A stretch of DNA of 64,000 nucleotides, from assembly GCA_937139475.1 (NCBI GenBank), contig CAKZQF010000202.1:1-64000 (forward strand). Reading direction: 5' to 3'. The stretch is from an uncultured Gammaproteobacteria bacterium (GTDB taxonomy: Bacteria > Pseudomonadota > Gammaproteobacteria > Enterobacterales > Psychrobiaceae). Made by a program: the position numbers and the translations under genes. Shown piece by piece: positions 1-10,145 of this stretch; the first letter of the stretch is position 1, and each line of letters begins with the position of its first letter. Under the pieces are notes generated by a model. The model searched no databases. It saw only the letters and a program-made list of their open reading frames with translations, and was not told the DNA's origin.

Positions 1-82
1 ATTATAAAAATTGATGATAAATATTTGCGTGAAAGGCGGAAAGTTTTGTGGAATTACGGAAAATTGTTACTAAGCTCGATAA

Positions 83-98
83 CTGTATATAAAAACAG
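83..98 (+). promoter_or_regulatory. LexA (SOS) box in front of intI
   Basis: The 16-mer CTGTATATAAAAACAG fits the LexA consensus CTGT-N8-ACAG exactly. It lies 12 bp before the intI start codon, with an AGAGG ribosome binding site between them. Integron integrase genes are known to be under SOS control in many bacteria, so position and fit agree. The integrase behind it is broken, so the site may now drive only a truncated product. Confidence 0.85.
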
Positions 99-110
99 CA
101 AGAGGCAGTT

Positions 111-1350
111 ATGTATAAATCTCCGTTTCTTAACCATGTGCATGATTACATGCTCACACGGCACTACGCTCGGCTCACCATTAAATCATATATTTACTGG
201 ATAAAGTATTTCGTAAACTTTAATCATAAACAACATCCGAGTACGCTTGGTAATGCGGAAGTTGAAGGTTTCTTAACTTACCTCACCGTTAATCGTGGCG
301 TGGCAGCCAATACTCAAACACAGGCGTTAAATGCTTTAGTCTTTCTCTATCGGGAGATAATACATCAACCCCTTTGCAGCTCATTACGATATCATCGAAG
401 CAAAAAGCAGCGTAAGCTGCCAGTCGTGCTTACGCCAACAGAAATCAAATTACTGCTGAGCAATATAGCGCCACAACACCAATTATTGGCCAAGCTTATG
501 TATGGTAGTGGACTACGCTTAATGGAAGCGATACGGCTACGTATAAGGGATATCGACTTTGACTATTTCACCTTGTCTATTTGGAATGCCAAGGGCGGCA
601 AACATCGGCGGGTCACATTAGCTAAAGAACTAAAACAAGATTTGGTAAAGCAGATGCAACTGGCGCATTGTTACTTTGCTCAAGATCGTGAAAATGACGA
701 GTACGCGGGAGTAAAATTACCTTATACCAATCAGACTAAGTTTATTCCCGCCCAGAGTAACTCAGGGCATTCAGTTTGAGGCGCGATGATTTAGGAATGG
801 TTATTCCCTTTCAAATTATCGCAACAACAAAATGATTGTCCTGAGTTCCTCCCGTTGGGCGGGTTTGAAATGACTTTATACTGCGTTAGATGAACTTGAA
901 ATAGAATAACTAATCCATCATTCATCTGCCTTGTCTAAAGCCATTTCAATTCCCGCTGAGTGGGAAATTACTTTATCTGATTGGTATTACGCACTACATC
1001 GTAAATACCCCAGTGCGCCTTATGAATTTCTATGGCATTTTCTGTTTCCTTCCTACAAGTTAAGCCTTGAGCCTGGCACGACCAACTTAAGACGCCACCA
1101 TATTAATGAAACCAGCTTTCAAAAGGCATTAAGAAAAGCCTCGCGGGAATCATCCATCGCTAAAACCATTTCATCACACACCTTAAGGCACTCCTTTGCG
1201 ACGCACCTCCTGGAGCGGGGGGCAGACATACGCACGATTCAGGAGCAATTGGGCCATACCGATGTGCGAACCACACAAATCTATACACACGTCTTTGAGG
1301 CTGGCGCCAACGGCGTAGTTAGCCCCTTTAGCCATTTGTACAAATGTTGA
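111..1350 (+). pseudogene. intI: Integron integrase IntI, interrupted by a palindromic element
   Basis: Tyrosine recombinase of the integron type, which recombines attI and attC sites. The N-terminal part (111-724) holds the SAM-like core-binding domain and the first catalytic Arg in GSGLRLMEA. The C-terminal part (990-1350) holds [12 protein letters not shown] and [14 protein letters not shown], that is, the His-x-x-Arg, second His and nucleophile Tyr. The IntI-specific extra helix region ([13 protein letters not shown]) is where the gene is cut by a 262-bp insert at 725-986. As it stands the first fragment stops at 779 (222 aa), inside the insert, and the second can only start from a TTG within the insert. 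Deleting the insert and one TTA repeat gives one in-frame protein of 324 aa, the normal IntI length. No other lesion was seen, so inactivation looks recent. The cassette array, if any, would lie to the left, outside the window. Confidence 0.92.
725..986. mobile_element. 262-bp MITE-like palindromic element inside intI
   Basis: The ends are inverted repeats: left TACCAATCAGACTAAGTTTA, and on the right the complement of TACCAATCAGATAAAGTAAT. Direct TTA copies flank it at 722-724 and 987-989 (3-bp target duplication). The interior encodes no transposase or ORF of note, so it is non-autonomous. The same termini occur at 60517-60569, and a related family member lies at 30343-30499. A 3-bp TNA/TWA duplication is, from memory, typical of some IS5-superfamily (IS1031-like) transposases; the mobilising enzyme is not in the window. 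Confidence 0.85.
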
Positions 1351-1401
1351 GGTGCTCAGCTAGCTATTGGACATTGGGAAATGTAGATTGATGTAGAAAC
1401 T

Positions 1402-1427
1402 AAAAAGCCCGGAAAACCGGGCTTTTT
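1402..1427. terminator. Bidirectional rho-independent terminator between intI and hflC
   Basis: A perfect 11-bp stem (AAAAAGCCCGG / CCGGGCTTTTT) with an AAAA loop. The T-run on one side and A-run on the other let it end transcription of both convergent units. Confidence 0.88.
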
Positions 1428-1445
1428 CTTTTCACACTAGTAATC

Positions 1446-2327
1446 TTACTTAGCGCTTGGGTTCTTCATGTATTTGAAGAAATCATTATCAGGTTTTACA
1501 ACCATCATATCGCTGCTTGCGTTGAATGATTTCTTGTAAGCGTCCATCGAACGAAGGAAGCTAAAGAACTCAGGATCTTGTCCATAAGCGTCAGCATAGA
1601 TTTTAGCGGCTTGTGCGTCACCATCACCACGTGTGATACGTGCTTGAGAGTCGGCATCAGCTAGCATAATCGCCACTTTTGCATCGATATCAGCGCGAAT
1701 AATTTCTGATTGCTCTTTACCTTTAGAACGATGCTCTTTAGCTACAGCTAAACGCTCTGCACGCATACGCTGGTAAATACTGCTACGAACCGCTTGTGGT
1801 AATTCGATTTGCTTAACACGCATATCAACCAGTTCAATACCGATATCTTCTGCTTTAAGTGCTGCTTCTTTTAACGCTTCGCTCATTAGCTCAGTACGCT
1901 CGCCAGAAACAATTTCTGAGATAGTACGTGTACCAAATGAATTACGTAGACCATCACTAACTTTTTGCTTAAGTAAGTTTTCAGCGTTAAGTTTGTTACC
2001 GCCACCTGTACGCAGGTAGTAAGTAGCAAAATCTTTAATACGCCATTTCACGTAAGAATCAACGATCAAGTCTTTCTTTTCAGAAGTAACGAAACGATCC
2101 GGTTCGCCATCAAGCGTTTGAATACGCGCATCTAGAATGCGTACTTTATCAATAAATGGTACTTTAAAACGTAGCCCAGGCTCGAATACAGCGGTGGTAC
2201 CACCATCATCTTTCAGCACAGCGGCAAAACGTACTTTGATCGCACGCTGCCCTTCAAAGACAACATAAAGCGATGAGTAGGCAAATAAGGCCACTAAGCC
2301 AATTGCAATTAATCCAAAACGTTTCAT
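1446..2327 (-). CDS. hflC: HflC, SPFH-family modulator of FtsH protease
   Basis: Inner-membrane protein that forms the HflKC cage around the FtsH protease and modulates degradation of membrane proteins. The 293-aa product has one N-terminal membrane segment (about residues 4-21) followed by an SPFH/prohibitin domain. The Ala/Glu-rich stretch near residues 180-250 (RAERLAVAKEHRSKGKEQSE) is typical of HflC. It is the last gene of the operon, starting 3 bp after hflK stops, and is followed by the terminator at 1402-1427. In E. coli the operon continues to other genes (nsrR side); here an integron integrase faces it instead. Confidence 0.96.
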   Translation of the reverse strand: MKRFGLIAIGLVALFAYSSLYVVFEGQRAIKVRFAAVLKDDGGTTAVFEPGLRFKVPFIDKVRILDARIQTLDGEPDRFVTSEKKDLIVDSYVKWRIKDFATYYLRTGGGNKLNAENLLKQKVSDGLRNSFGTRTISEIVSGERTELMSEALKEAALKAEDIGIELVDMRVKQIELPQAVRSSIYQRMRAERLAVAKEHRSKGKEQSEIIRADIDAKVAIMLADADSQARITRGDGDAQAAKIYADAYGQDPEFFSFLRSMDAYKKSFNASSDMMVVKPDNDFFKYMKNPSAK

Positions 2328-2330
2328 CGA

Positions 2331-3482
2331 TTAATTTCTCCCTTGGCGAGTAGCGTCACGACCGTACGCACGTAGTGTATCGGTGACTTGATTAGAGGTA
2401 CTATCTTGCTGAACGCCACTAACACCAGCAGCTCTTGCTGGAATGTTCATCGGCTTAGTGCCGCTGTTCATCAGCTTATCCAATGGTAAATACATCATGT
2501 TGTTACCACCATCGACATCCACCATGACTTTACTTGTATTGGCGTAAACACTTTCAATAGTTTCAAGGTAGATACGCTCACGCGTTACGTCTTTAGCAGC
2601 TTTGTATTCAGGTAATAGCTTGGTAAAACGAGCTACCTCACCAGTTGCTTTTAGAATTTGCTGTTCTTTATAAGCCTTTGCTTGTTGCTCTAAACGACGC
2701 ACCTGACCACGAGCGCGCGGTTCAATACTTAGTGCATAAGCTTCTGCTTCACGAATGTAACGTTCTTCATCTTCTTGTGCTGCAATTGCATCATCAAAAG
2801 AACCTTTTACTTCTTCTGGTGGGCGAGCAGGCAAGAAGTTAACATCAACAATTTCCAGACCTAGTTTGTAAGGCTCAATAATTTTATTGATTTCCACTTC
2901 AGTTTGTTGACGTACCAATTCACGACCGGTCGTTAACAAATCATCCATTGATGTATGTCCAACAACATAGCGCAGTGCACTGTCCGTTGCTTGGCTCAAT
3001 GAGTTAGTCGGGTTAACCGCACTAAATAGGAATGCTTCTGGGTCAATAACACGATACTGTACGTCCATTTCAACGCGTACAACATTCTCATCCATCGTCA
3101 GCATGAAACCAGCAGCAGCCATTGAGCGACTTGTTTCAATATCTACAGGGATTACATTATCAACAAAGGTTGGTTTCCAGTGTAAGCCAGGATTTACTTG
3201 GCTATGCACAAGACCAAAGCGTAATACCACACCACGCTCCGCTTCTTTAATTGTGTAGAAACCACTTACAGCCCACACGGCAGCAAGAATTAATAAAATA
3301 AAGAGGAAAGCACCGCTAGACAACCCGCCGCCATTGCTTGATGAGCTACCGCCACCAAATATGCCGCCAAATTTCTTAGAGAGGTTTCCTAAGACCTCAT
3401 CTAAATCTGGTGGTCCTTGATCTTTTCCACCTTTGTTTCCCCAAGGATCTTTACCTTGATTTCCAGGCTCATTCCAGGCCAT
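2331..3482 (-). CDS. hflK: HflK, SPFH-family modulator of FtsH protease
   Basis: Partner of HflC in the periplasm-facing complex that restrains FtsH. The 383-aa protein begins MAWNEPGNQGKDPWG, the conserved HflK start. It has a Gly/Ser-rich cytoplasmic tail to about residue 55, one membrane helix at about 57-77, the SPFH domain, then a coiled Ala/Glu/Arg region (EDEERYIREAEAYA). The C-terminal ~40 residues are low complexity. It sits between hflX and hflC on the same strand with short gaps, the standard order. Confidence 0.97.
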   Translation of the reverse strand: MAWNEPGNQGKDPWGNKGGKDQGPPDLDEVLGNLSKKFGGIFGGGSSSSNGGGLSSGAFLFILLILAAVWAVSGFYTIKEAERGVVLRFGLVHSQVNPGLHWKPTFVDNVIPVDIETSRSMAAAGFMLTMDENVVRVEMDVQYRVIDPEAFLFSAVNPTNSLSQATDSALRYVVGHTSMDDLLTTGRELVRQQTEVEINKIIEPYKLGLEIVDVNFLPARPPEEVKGSFDDAIAAQEDEERYIREAEAYALSIEPRARGQVRRLEQQAKAYKEQQILKATGEVARFTKLLPEYKAAKDVTRERIYLETIESVYANTSKVMVDVDGGNNMMYLPLDKLMNSGTKPMNIPARAAGVSGVQQDSTSNQVTDTLRAYGRDATRQGRN

Positions 3483-3508
3483 AAAAACTCCACGTTAAGT
3501 AATAATAA

Positions 3509-4801
3509 TTATGAAACAATAAATTGTTGCAACTCATTGTCTGTACGTTTTAATAATTTGTTCCATTCGACCACTGGCAAACGAATAGATAACAAGGTAT
3601 GTCCAAGCTCATCATAGCTCTCATCAAGCACACATTCATGCTTATATAACAACCCTTTGTATTGCCCCTGTACATTGGGAGGCAAACTTAGCCGATGTTC
3701 GACAATCGAACCACTCAGGAGTTCCGTTAGTGCTTGCTTTAATAGCTCTATCCCAAGCCCTTTTCTGGCTGAGATCCACACCCGAACAGGAACGCCTTCG
3801 TCATTGCGATCAATACGCGGCGGCACATCTTCCTCAAGCGCATCCAGTTTATTACACACCAATAATTGCGGTATGTCGTCTGCTTCAATGTGCTCAAGCA
3901 CTTGAGTTACTTGTTCTATATTATCGGTTTTTCTAGGATCAGCAACATCAATTACATGTAATAGCAGATCTGCTTCTTGTGTTTCTTGCAGCGTTGCCTG
4001 GAAAGCAGCAACCAAATCATGCGGTAAATGACGAATAAACCCTACCGTATCCGCTAATATCACATCACCAACATCTTCAACATCGATCTTACGCAACGTT
4101 GGATCTAGTGTCGCAAACAGCTGATCTGCCGCATAAACATCAGACGCAGTAATGGTATTAAATAGCGTCGATTTACCTGCATTGGTATAACCAACTAACG
4201 AAACAGTGGGTACTTCAGCACGCGTTCTGCCGCGTCGGCCTTGTTCACGTTGCTTGGATACTTTATCTAAACGCCCGAGAATATTTTTAATTCGCGCGCG
4301 TAATAATCGTCTATCAGTTTCTAATTGGGTTTCACCTGGACCACGTAAACCAATACCACCTTTTTGTCTTTCAAGGTGAGTCCAACCGCGAATCAGTCGG
4401 GTGGAAATATGACGTAGCTGAGCGAGCTCAACTTGTAGCTTACCTTCGTGAGTACGGGCTCGCTGCGCGAAGATATCTAGAATAAGTGACGTTCTATCTA
4501 ATACGCGGCATTGGCAAAGGTGCTCAAGGTTTCGCTCTTGTGACGGGGTTAATGCGTGATTAAAAATCACAACATCGGCATCGAGAAGTTTCACCGTGTC
4601 GGCAATTTCTTGTGCCTTACCAGTGCCTACAAAGTATTTAGCTTGAGCTGAATTACGTGAACCAGTAACACGCCCACAAGTTGCTACCCCTGCAGACGAG
4701 ACTAATAATTCTAACTCTTCTAAATCTTCGCGATCGTCTTCCGATGAAAAATCTATATGAACAAGGACCGCCTGTTCGCCGGCCTCAAAACGATCAAACA
4801 A
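3509..4801 (-). CDS. hflX: HflX, ribosome-associated GTPase
   Basis: GTPase that binds the 50S subunit and rescues stalled ribosomes under heat or antibiotic stress. The 430-aa protein has the N-terminal HflX domain with the Gly-rich linker GIGLRGPGETQLETDRR. The G domain carries G1 GYTNAGKST, G3 DTVGF and G4 NKLD. The length is usual for proteobacterial HflX. It starts 10 bp after the hfq stop codon, and hflK follows 26 bp downstream, so it is transcribed with hfq. Confidence 0.97.
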   Translation of the reverse strand: MFDRFEAGEQAVLVHIDFSSEDDREDLEELELLVSSAGVATCGRVTGSRNSAQAKYFVGTGKAQEIADTVKLLDADVVIFNHALTPSQERNLEHLCQCRVLDRTSLILDIFAQRARTHEGKLQVELAQLRHISTRLIRGWTHLERQKGGIGLRGPGETQLETDRRLLRARIKNILGRLDKVSKQREQGRRGRTRAEVPTVSLVGYTNAGKSTLFNTITASDVYAADQLFATLDPTLRKIDVEDVGDVILADTVGFIRHLPHDLVAAFQATLQETQEADLLLHVIDVADPRKTDNIEQVTQVLEHIEADDIPQLLVCNKLDALEEDVPPRIDRNDEGVPVRVWISARKGLGIELLKQALTELLSGSIVEHRLSLPPNVQGQYKGLLYKHECVLDESYDELGHTLLSIRLPVVEWNKLLKRTDNELQQFIVS

Positions 4802-4811
4802 AGACTATTCC

Positions 4812-5069
4812 TTAGCTTTCTTCAACTTCAGGAGCATCATCGCCCTGTGTATGTTGATGTGCGTTAAATGGGCGCGCAGGTACCACAGTCGAAATAGCAT
4901 GTTTGTATACCATTTGACTTACCGTATTGCGTAGTAAGATAACGAATTGATCGAATGACTCGATTTGCCCTTGCAATTTAATACCATTTACCAAGTAAAT
5001 TGCTACTGGGCAGCGTTCACGACGCAATGCGTTCAAGAATGGGTCTTGTAATGATTGTCCTTTAGCCAT
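4812..5069 (-). CDS. hfq: Hfq RNA chaperone
   Basis: Hexameric Sm-like protein that pairs small RNAs with mRNAs. The 85-aa product has the full Sm fold: Sm1 with [19 protein letters not shown] and Sm2 containing the YKHA motif that binds U-rich 3' ends. The C-terminal tail is short and acidic ([16 protein letters not shown]), shorter than in E. coli (102 aa), as in many marine relatives. The 83-bp gap to miaA holds a small inverted repeat (GCGTTA / TAACGC) and could contain an extra promoter, as known for E. coli hfq, but none was fixed here. Confidence 0.98.
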   Translation of the reverse strand: MAKGQSLQDPFLNALRRERCPVAIYLVNGIKLQGQIESFDQFVILLRNTVSQMVYKHAISTVVPARPFNAHQHTQGDDAPEVEES

Positions 5070-5152
5070 AGCTAATCCTTATTATAAATTTATGTAATTA
5101 TTTTTCTTAATAGCTAGTTTGGCGTTAAATTTAGCTAACGCTCTCTTATCAA

Positions 5153-6103
5153 CTAGCCAACGATACTTCGAATTTTTTCAATGTTTTGCAGTAATATCTC
5201 TTCGCTATTCTCACCAATTGGCGTATATAAACGATTAAGATTTTTCCAACTGCGTAACCATGTCATTTGACGCTTAGCCAATTGACGGGTTGCAACAACG
5301 CCGCGAAAGACCATTTCGTCATGGTCAATGCCGCCATCTATATATTCCCACATTTGCCTATAGCCAACACAGCGTACAGACGGTAAATCAACGTGCAGAT
5401 CCCCTCGATCATACAATGCTTTCACTTCCTGTTCAAAACCAAGTTCAAGCATTTGTTTAAATCGTAGCTCAATTCGATGATGTAATTCGCTTCTTTCCTC
5501 AGGATAGATAGCAAATTGCACCACGTCAAAGGGTAATTCATTATCAATAGTCGTAGAAAGCTCGGTCAATGACTGACCGGAAATTCTATATACTTCAAGT
5601 GCTCGTGATAACCTTTGTGGATCATTTGGATGAATACGTTTGGCTGAGACAGGATCTATCTTAGCCAATTCATCATGCAACCACTGCCAACCATGCTCCT
5701 GCGCCTGAGCTTCAATTTCGGCGCGAATGGCTGGCTGTGAAGCCGGTAATGGCGATAAGCCATCTATTAATGCTTTAAAATAAAGCATGGTGCCGCCGAC
5801 CAACAAAGGTGTTTTACCCCGTGCACTTATTTCGCCCATTAGCTTTAACGCATCCGCTCTAAAATCAGCTGCGGAATAAGCCACACTCGGATCGAGTATA
5901 TCAATTAAATGGTGTGGCGCCCGAGCTTGCTCTTGTGCATTTGGCTTAGCGCTACCAATATCCATTCCTCGATAGATAAGTGCTGAGTCAACAGAGATAA
6001 TTTCGCAATTATGCTGTTCCACCAGACGAATCGCCAGCTCAGTCTTACCGCTAGCGGTTGGCCCCATCAAAAAGATAGCTTTGGGCAAATTATTCATTTT
6101 CAC
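5153..6103 (-). CDS. miaA: MiaA, tRNA dimethylallyltransferase
   Basis: Transfers a dimethylallyl group to A37 of tRNAs reading UNN codons, the first step of ms2i6A. The 316-aa protein has the P-loop GPTASGKTE near the N-terminus, the [19 protein letters not shown] substrate region and the [13 protein letters not shown] motif, all standard. Its first codons overlap the end of mutL by 4 bp (translational coupling), and it is followed by hfq, the conserved order. Confidence 0.97.
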   Translation of the reverse strand: MKMNNLPKAIFLMGPTASGKTELAIRLVEQHNCEIISVDSALIYRGMDIGSAKPNAQEQARAPHHLIDILDPSVAYSAADFRADALKLMGEISARGKTPLLVGGTMLYFKALIDGLSPLPASQPAIRAEIEAQAQEHGWQWLHDELAKIDPVSAKRIHPNDPQRLSRALEVYRISGQSLTELSTTIDNELPFDVVQFAIYPEERSELHHRIELRFKQMLELGFEQEVKALYDRGDLHVDLPSVRCVGYRQMWEYIDGGIDHDEMVFRGVVATRQLAKRQMTWLRSWKNLNRLYTPIGENSEEILLQNIEKIRSIVG

Positions 6104-7983
6104 TTGTTCACTTCGTCGGGTTCAAATGCTGCAATGGATGCTTGAAAGTCTACTTCAACCATTAATTGCGTCACCAAAGGTGCGATTGTCTCTTCAAACT
6201 CAGTTAGCTTTATCAATAAAGCTTTCGCTTGCTCTAACCCAGTGCAAGGCGAGGCATGTTGCCCAAGCCACTGACACACGATTGGCTTTAATGCACCCTC
6301 ATCGAGGTGTCGCTGCTGATTAAGCAATTGTAATAACTGAGGCACCAACAATGCAATATCTTTATCGCGAAGCATTGCCGGCACTTGTTTGATTATAATT
6401 TGGGGATCGCGCAAGGTAATATCAATCCCCAAGCGGCGAAAAATTTGTTCACTATGGTTTAACTGCTCAAGTAACAAGCGATCAAGTGTAACCGAGACTG
6501 GCAGTAACAACGGTTGCCCCACCAGCCCCTGTGACCATCTTTGCTCTAATTCCTGCTGCATTACCAGCCAATTGAGCTTAGTTAAGGAGACTAATTTCAC
6601 CTGTTGTTGATGCAACACACTCAAGTAATCACCACTGACGATTGATAATGGCTCGCCGAATAATTGTGATGTTCTATCGCTGTTTAGCTGTTCGGTTGAG
6701 ATTTCACGATGGAGTGGTGACTCACCTTGCCCCATCAATTGTTGATATGATTGAGCCGCAACGCCAATATCGACCTTGGGGCGATCATGATGATAACTCG
6801 GTTGATAGCTCGGCTGCTGGCTCTCTCGATAACGTGTTGTTGGTTGCTGTTGATAAAATGCCTGCGCGCTTTGTTGATTGCTTGGCCTAGCCGCTCGTTC
6901 ACTTATCGAGTCATTTGTATAACTATGGCTTGCTACCGGCTGAGTATTTGTCGCATGTTCATTACTATTCATCGCTTGAGTAAGCGCGCTACTAAGCACC
7001 TGAATAATTAAATCATGAACAACGCGAGACTGATGAAAGCGCACTTCATGTTTGGCAGGATGCACATTAACGTCAACTTCGCTTGGGTCAAGTTCGATAT
7101 ACAGCACATAACTTGGTGCCATGCCCTCTGGAAGATAATGCTGATAAGCCTGTCGAATCGCGTGGTTAATGAGTTTATCCCGCATCATGCGGCCATTCAC
7201 ATAGCAATATTGCACATCACTATGTGATTTCGCGATATGAGGCAGCCCTAACCAACCACTTAGCTTTACCTCATTATGGGCATTCCGCTCTTCATTAAAC
7301 GCAATAGCGATTGCATTCTCCATGAAGCGGTTTGAACAAATAGCGGCGACTCGGCGCTCTTTTTGAGCTTGTGTCGTGGCAATTTTTAGATTTCTTAGCA
7401 GCTTGTCGTTATGTTTTAGCACGAACTCGACATCAAAACGACTTAACGCAAATCGTTTGATTAGCTCGTCAATATGATTAAATTCTGTTTTTTCGGTGCG
7501 CAAAAAGCGGCGACGTGCTGGTGTATTAAAAAACAAATCGGCCACTTCGACCGTGGTGCCATCAGGATGGGCAACCGGGGTGATCTCTACCGCCATATCA
7601 CGCCCTTGCGCGAATGCTTGCCATGCTTCAGTTTGATCGCGAGTTTTAGAGGTAAAATGTAGTCGACTTACCGAGCTAACACTCGCCAGCGCTTCACCAC
7701 GAAAGCCCAACGACACAATGGCTTCGAGATCATCAAGATTCTTTATTTTACTCGTCGCATGGCGTGAAAGCGCTAGCATCAACTCAGACTTGGCCACACC
7801 ACAGCCATTATCACGTACCCGCAATAACCTACTGCCACCTTTTTCTACATCCACTTGAATTTTAGTGGCTTTGGCATCAAGTGAGTTTTCAACCAGCTCT
7901 TTAATAACAGACGCAGGGCGCTCGACAACCTCGCCAGCAGCGATTTGGTTGGCTAGTCGCGTGGAAAGTAATTCAATTGCCAT
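6100..7983 (-). CDS. mutL: MutL, DNA mismatch repair protein
   Basis: Links MutS mismatch recognition to MutH and UvrD. The 627-aa protein has the GHKL ATPase motifs [16 protein letters not shown] and [10 protein letters not shown] in the first 110 residues, then the transducer domain ([12 protein letters not shown]). A long Gln/Ser/His/Tyr-rich linker (about residues 335-430) precedes the C-terminal dimerisation domain. No DQHAxxE endonuclease motif was seen, as expected for a MutH-type system. It overlaps miaA by 4 bp and lies 2 bp after amiB. Confidence 0.97.
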   Translation of the reverse strand: MAIELLSTRLANQIAAGEVVERPASVIKELVENSLDAKATKIQVDVEKGGSRLLRVRDNGCGVAKSELMLALSRHATSKIKNLDDLEAIVSLGFRGEALASVSSVSRLHFTSKTRDQTEAWQAFAQGRDMAVEITPVAHPDGTTVEVADLFFNTPARRRFLRTEKTEFNHIDELIKRFALSRFDVEFVLKHNDKLLRNLKIATTQAQKERRVAAICSNRFMENAIAIAFNEERNAHNEVKLSGWLGLPHIAKSHSDVQYCYVNGRMMRDKLINHAIRQAYQHYLPEGMAPSYVLYIELDPSEVDVNVHPAKHEVRFHQSRVVHDLIIQVLSSALTQAMNSNEHATNTQPVASHSYTNDSISERAARPSNQQSAQAFYQQQPTTRYRESQQPSYQPSYHHDRPKVDIGVAAQSYQQLMGQGESPLHREISTEQLNSDRTSQLFGEPLSIVSGDYLSVLHQQQVKLVSLTKLNWLVMQQELEQRWSQGLVGQPLLLPVSVTLDRLLLEQLNHSEQIFRRLGIDITLRDPQIIIKQVPAMLRDKDIALLVPQLLQLLNQQRHLDEGALKPIVCQWLGQHASPCTGLEQAKALLIKLTEFEETIAPLVTQLMVEVDFQASIAAFEPDEVNK

Positions 7984-7985
7984 GA

Positions 7986-9323
7986 CTATCCTTGGGGTAT
8001 CTTCAACACTTGCCCAATCATTAACTGATTCGAACGCATTGCATTATGTTTCTTGAGCGTGCTTATGGATATCTTATAACGCTGGGCCAACATCGAGAGT
8101 GAATCTCCCGATACCACGCGATGTGTTTGCGGACGATAATTTGCGTATAAAGTCCCATCGGGTGGATTTTTCTTAAAGTATTGTTCAATTCCGGCAAAGA
8201 TAGCATTCACTAACTTTTTACGATGCTTGGTATTGTAAAGCAGCTTTTCTTCCCTTGGATTAGATACAAACCCTGTTTCGACAAGCAATGAGGGAAAATC
8301 TGCTGATTTAAGCACAGCCAGACTGGCAAACGCTGGTTCTTTTTTATGCAGCTTGGTAACCCGGCCTAACTTTTTAAGAATGCCCCTGGCAATCGTAAAA
8401 CTTTCGTCCATCCGTTTATCCATTGACATATCGATAATGGTGCGTGCCAGGTACTTTTCATTTTCAGTAGAGTCAATAATTTTTCCAACACCACCAAGCA
8501 AGTCAGAATGCTTTTCATGGTTCTCTAAGATACGACCAATTTCTGTATTGGCACGTCGCGTTGACAATAATAAAACCGAGGCACCACTAGGCTGTGATGA
8601 AGTAAAGGCATCCGCATGAATTGACAGCAGCAGATCTGATTTGGCCTTACGGGCAATTTCAGAGCGTCTATTCACGCCGATATAATAATCACTTGTTCGT
8701 GTTAGAACTGCTTTTAAGCCTTTGGTGCTATTTATCTTTTTCGCCAGCATCTTCGAGATATCCAGCGTTATATTTTTTTCGTATCGCCCACTCGCCCCAA
8801 TGGATCCAGGATCTTCACCACCATGCCCGGCATCGATAGAGATAATAATATCGCGATTAAGGCCGCGCATAGTCGCCGCAGTCTTGGTTGGTTTTTTACT
8901 GGCTTTAGGCTGGCTTGCAGCAATGGGGACCTGGTGTTTTGGTAAATCGACCACTAAGCGATTACCGTACGGGCCAGTGGCTGGCAGAGGGAAAATTCGC
9001 GGCGTAGTCGCTCTTTTTAAATCAATAACTAAACGAAGCGTGCCTTTTTTAGGCGCCTTGCTGACCCGAAGTTTTTTGGCAATATCACTTTTTATAATAA
9101 CGGATGCTAAGTTTGCAGTAAGTTTGGTTTGGGCAAAGTCAATGACCAGTCGATCGCCATTGGTTAGCGAGAAGTAGCTAAATGTTGGCTGTTCCTTTAG
9201 ATCAAAAACCAAACGGAATTTATCTGGTGAAGGCCAAACGCGAATATCTTGCAAAGTGTTTGCTGTGGCGCTACCGACCCAACCAATAGCCATTACAACA
9301 ATGAGTATTAACAAACGTTTCAT
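7986..9323 (-). CDS. amiB: AmiB-type N-acetylmuramoyl-L-alanine amidase
   Basis: Periplasmic zinc amidase that cuts the peptide from muramic acid to split daughter-cell walls. The 445-aa protein has a signal peptide ending near ATAN, an AMIN domain (about residues 25-130) for septal targeting, and an Amidase_3 catalytic domain. The zinc and catalytic residues are visible in SIDAGHGGEDPG, RYEKNITLDI, LSIHADAF and LLVETGFVSN. A C-terminal LysM repeat (RVVSGDSLSMLAQRYKIS) is present. It lies between tsaE and mutL with 2-4 bp gaps. Confidence 0.95.
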   Translation of the reverse strand: MKRLLILIVVMAIGWVGSATANTLQDIRVWPSPDKFRLVFDLKEQPTFSYFSLTNGDRLVIDFAQTKLTANLASVIIKSDIAKKLRVSKAPKKGTLRLVIDLKRATTPRIFPLPATGPYGNRLVVDLPKHQVPIAASQPKASKKPTKTAATMRGLNRDIIISIDAGHGGEDPGSIGASGRYEKNITLDISKMLAKKINSTKGLKAVLTRTSDYYIGVNRRSEIARKAKSDLLLSIHADAFTSSQPSGASVLLLSTRRANTEIGRILENHEKHSDLLGGVGKIIDSTENEKYLARTIIDMSMDKRMDESFTIARGILKKLGRVTKLHKKEPAFASLAVLKSADFPSLLVETGFVSNPREEKLLYNTKHRKKLVNAIFAGIEQYFKKNPPDGTLYANYRPQTHRVVSGDSLSMLAQRYKISISTLKKHNAMRSNQLMIGQVLKIPQG

Positions 9324-9327
9324 TTAA

Positions 9328-9810
9328 TTATTCAATTCCTGTTGATAAATGATCCAATATAGTCCTGCCGTTATCGCTATTGGCTATGATTGAGGCTTGA
9401 CGCTGTTCATTGTCATAGGTCAACGTCAGTTCAAGGTCTGCCTGTGGCAACAAACCAAAACCGCGCTGAGGCCACTCGATCAAGCATAGGCTGTTGGCGT
9501 TAAAGTAATCTCTAATTCCCATAAACTCTAATTCTTCAGGATCAGATAGGCGATAAAGATCAAAGTGATATACTTGCCAGTCACCAACATTATACGGCTC
9601 CACCAGCGTATAGGTAGGACTCTTAACATTGCCTTTATGACCAAGACTTTGCACAAAGCCTCTGGAGAATGTGGTTTTTCCTGCGCCAAGGTCACCATGC
9701 AAGTAAATGGTCGTCGCGCCAGTGCAATGTGATGCAATGTCTCGGCCTAGTGCGACAGTAGCATCACTGTCGAGCAAATGACGAAGGTAAGGAACAGGTA
9801 TATTTTGCAT
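9328..9810 (-). CDS. tsaE: TsaE, ATPase of tRNA t6A synthesis
   Basis: ATPase that supports the TsaB-TsaD complex making N6-threonylcarbamoyladenosine at A37. The 160-aa protein shows the Walker A motif [14 protein letters not shown], the [10 protein letters not shown] segment and the [15 protein letters not shown] motif, all diagnostic. It heads the minus-strand operon, with amiB 4 bp downstream. The usual neighbours nnr and queG are absent upstream; a DUF1289 gene diverges instead. Confidence 0.96.
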   Translation of the reverse strand: MQNIPVPYLRHLLDSDATVALGRDIASHCTGATTIYLHGDLGAGKTTFSRGFVQSLGHKGNVKSPTYTLVEPYNVGDWQVYHFDLYRLSDPEELEFMGIRDYFNANSLCLIEWPQRGFGLLPQADLELTLTYDNEQRQASIIANSDNGRTILDHLSTGIE

Positions 9811-9974
9811 AATATTATAAATTGCGACAAACTAGCTTAAAATTGAGTTAAATATATCATTTATCACTGAATTGACCAATAGCAAGCAACGGTCCCCAAA
9901 GCATGGTCACCATCGTTTAATTAAAGCATGCGCTCTGTTAATTGGTGACACGATAAAACGATGAAAGAGAAAGT

Positions 9975-10145
9975 ATGAACAATAACGTCCGCTCGCCCTG
10001 CGTTGCCAACTGTAAACTAGACGAGAATGAAGTCTGCGTCGGTTGCCATCGAACCATTGAGGAGATTCTTATCTGGTCCAGTGCCAGTGATAAAGAAAAA
10101 CTCGCGGTATTGGCTCGACTAAAACAGCTTAAAAATAACAACTAA
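9975..10145 (+). CDS. DUF1289 small Cys-motif protein
   Basis: A 56-aa ORF beginning MNNNVRSPCVANCKLDENEV. It carries the SPC-x3-C ... C-x2-C pattern of DUF1289 proteins (four Cys, then RTIEEI and W), suggesting a bound metal ion. The function of the family is unknown. A purine-rich GAAAGAGAAAG precedes the ATG. Its last 4 bases overlap the end of the convergent response-regulator gene. The family match is from recall of the motif; the ORF is short but the Cys pattern is specific. Confidence 0.85.
   Translation: MNNNVRSPCVANCKLDENEVCVGCHRTIEEILIWSSASDKEKLAVLARLKQLKNNN

Noticed and set aside
8722..9177. 151-codon plus-strand ORF across amiB
   Set aside because: Lies wholly inside amiB, whose domains and motifs are intact; antisense shadow.
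9901..9950. Inverted repeat GTCACCA ... TGGTGAC upstream of the DUF1289 gene
   Set aside because: Arms are interrupted and the loop is long; not strong enough to call an operator or terminator.
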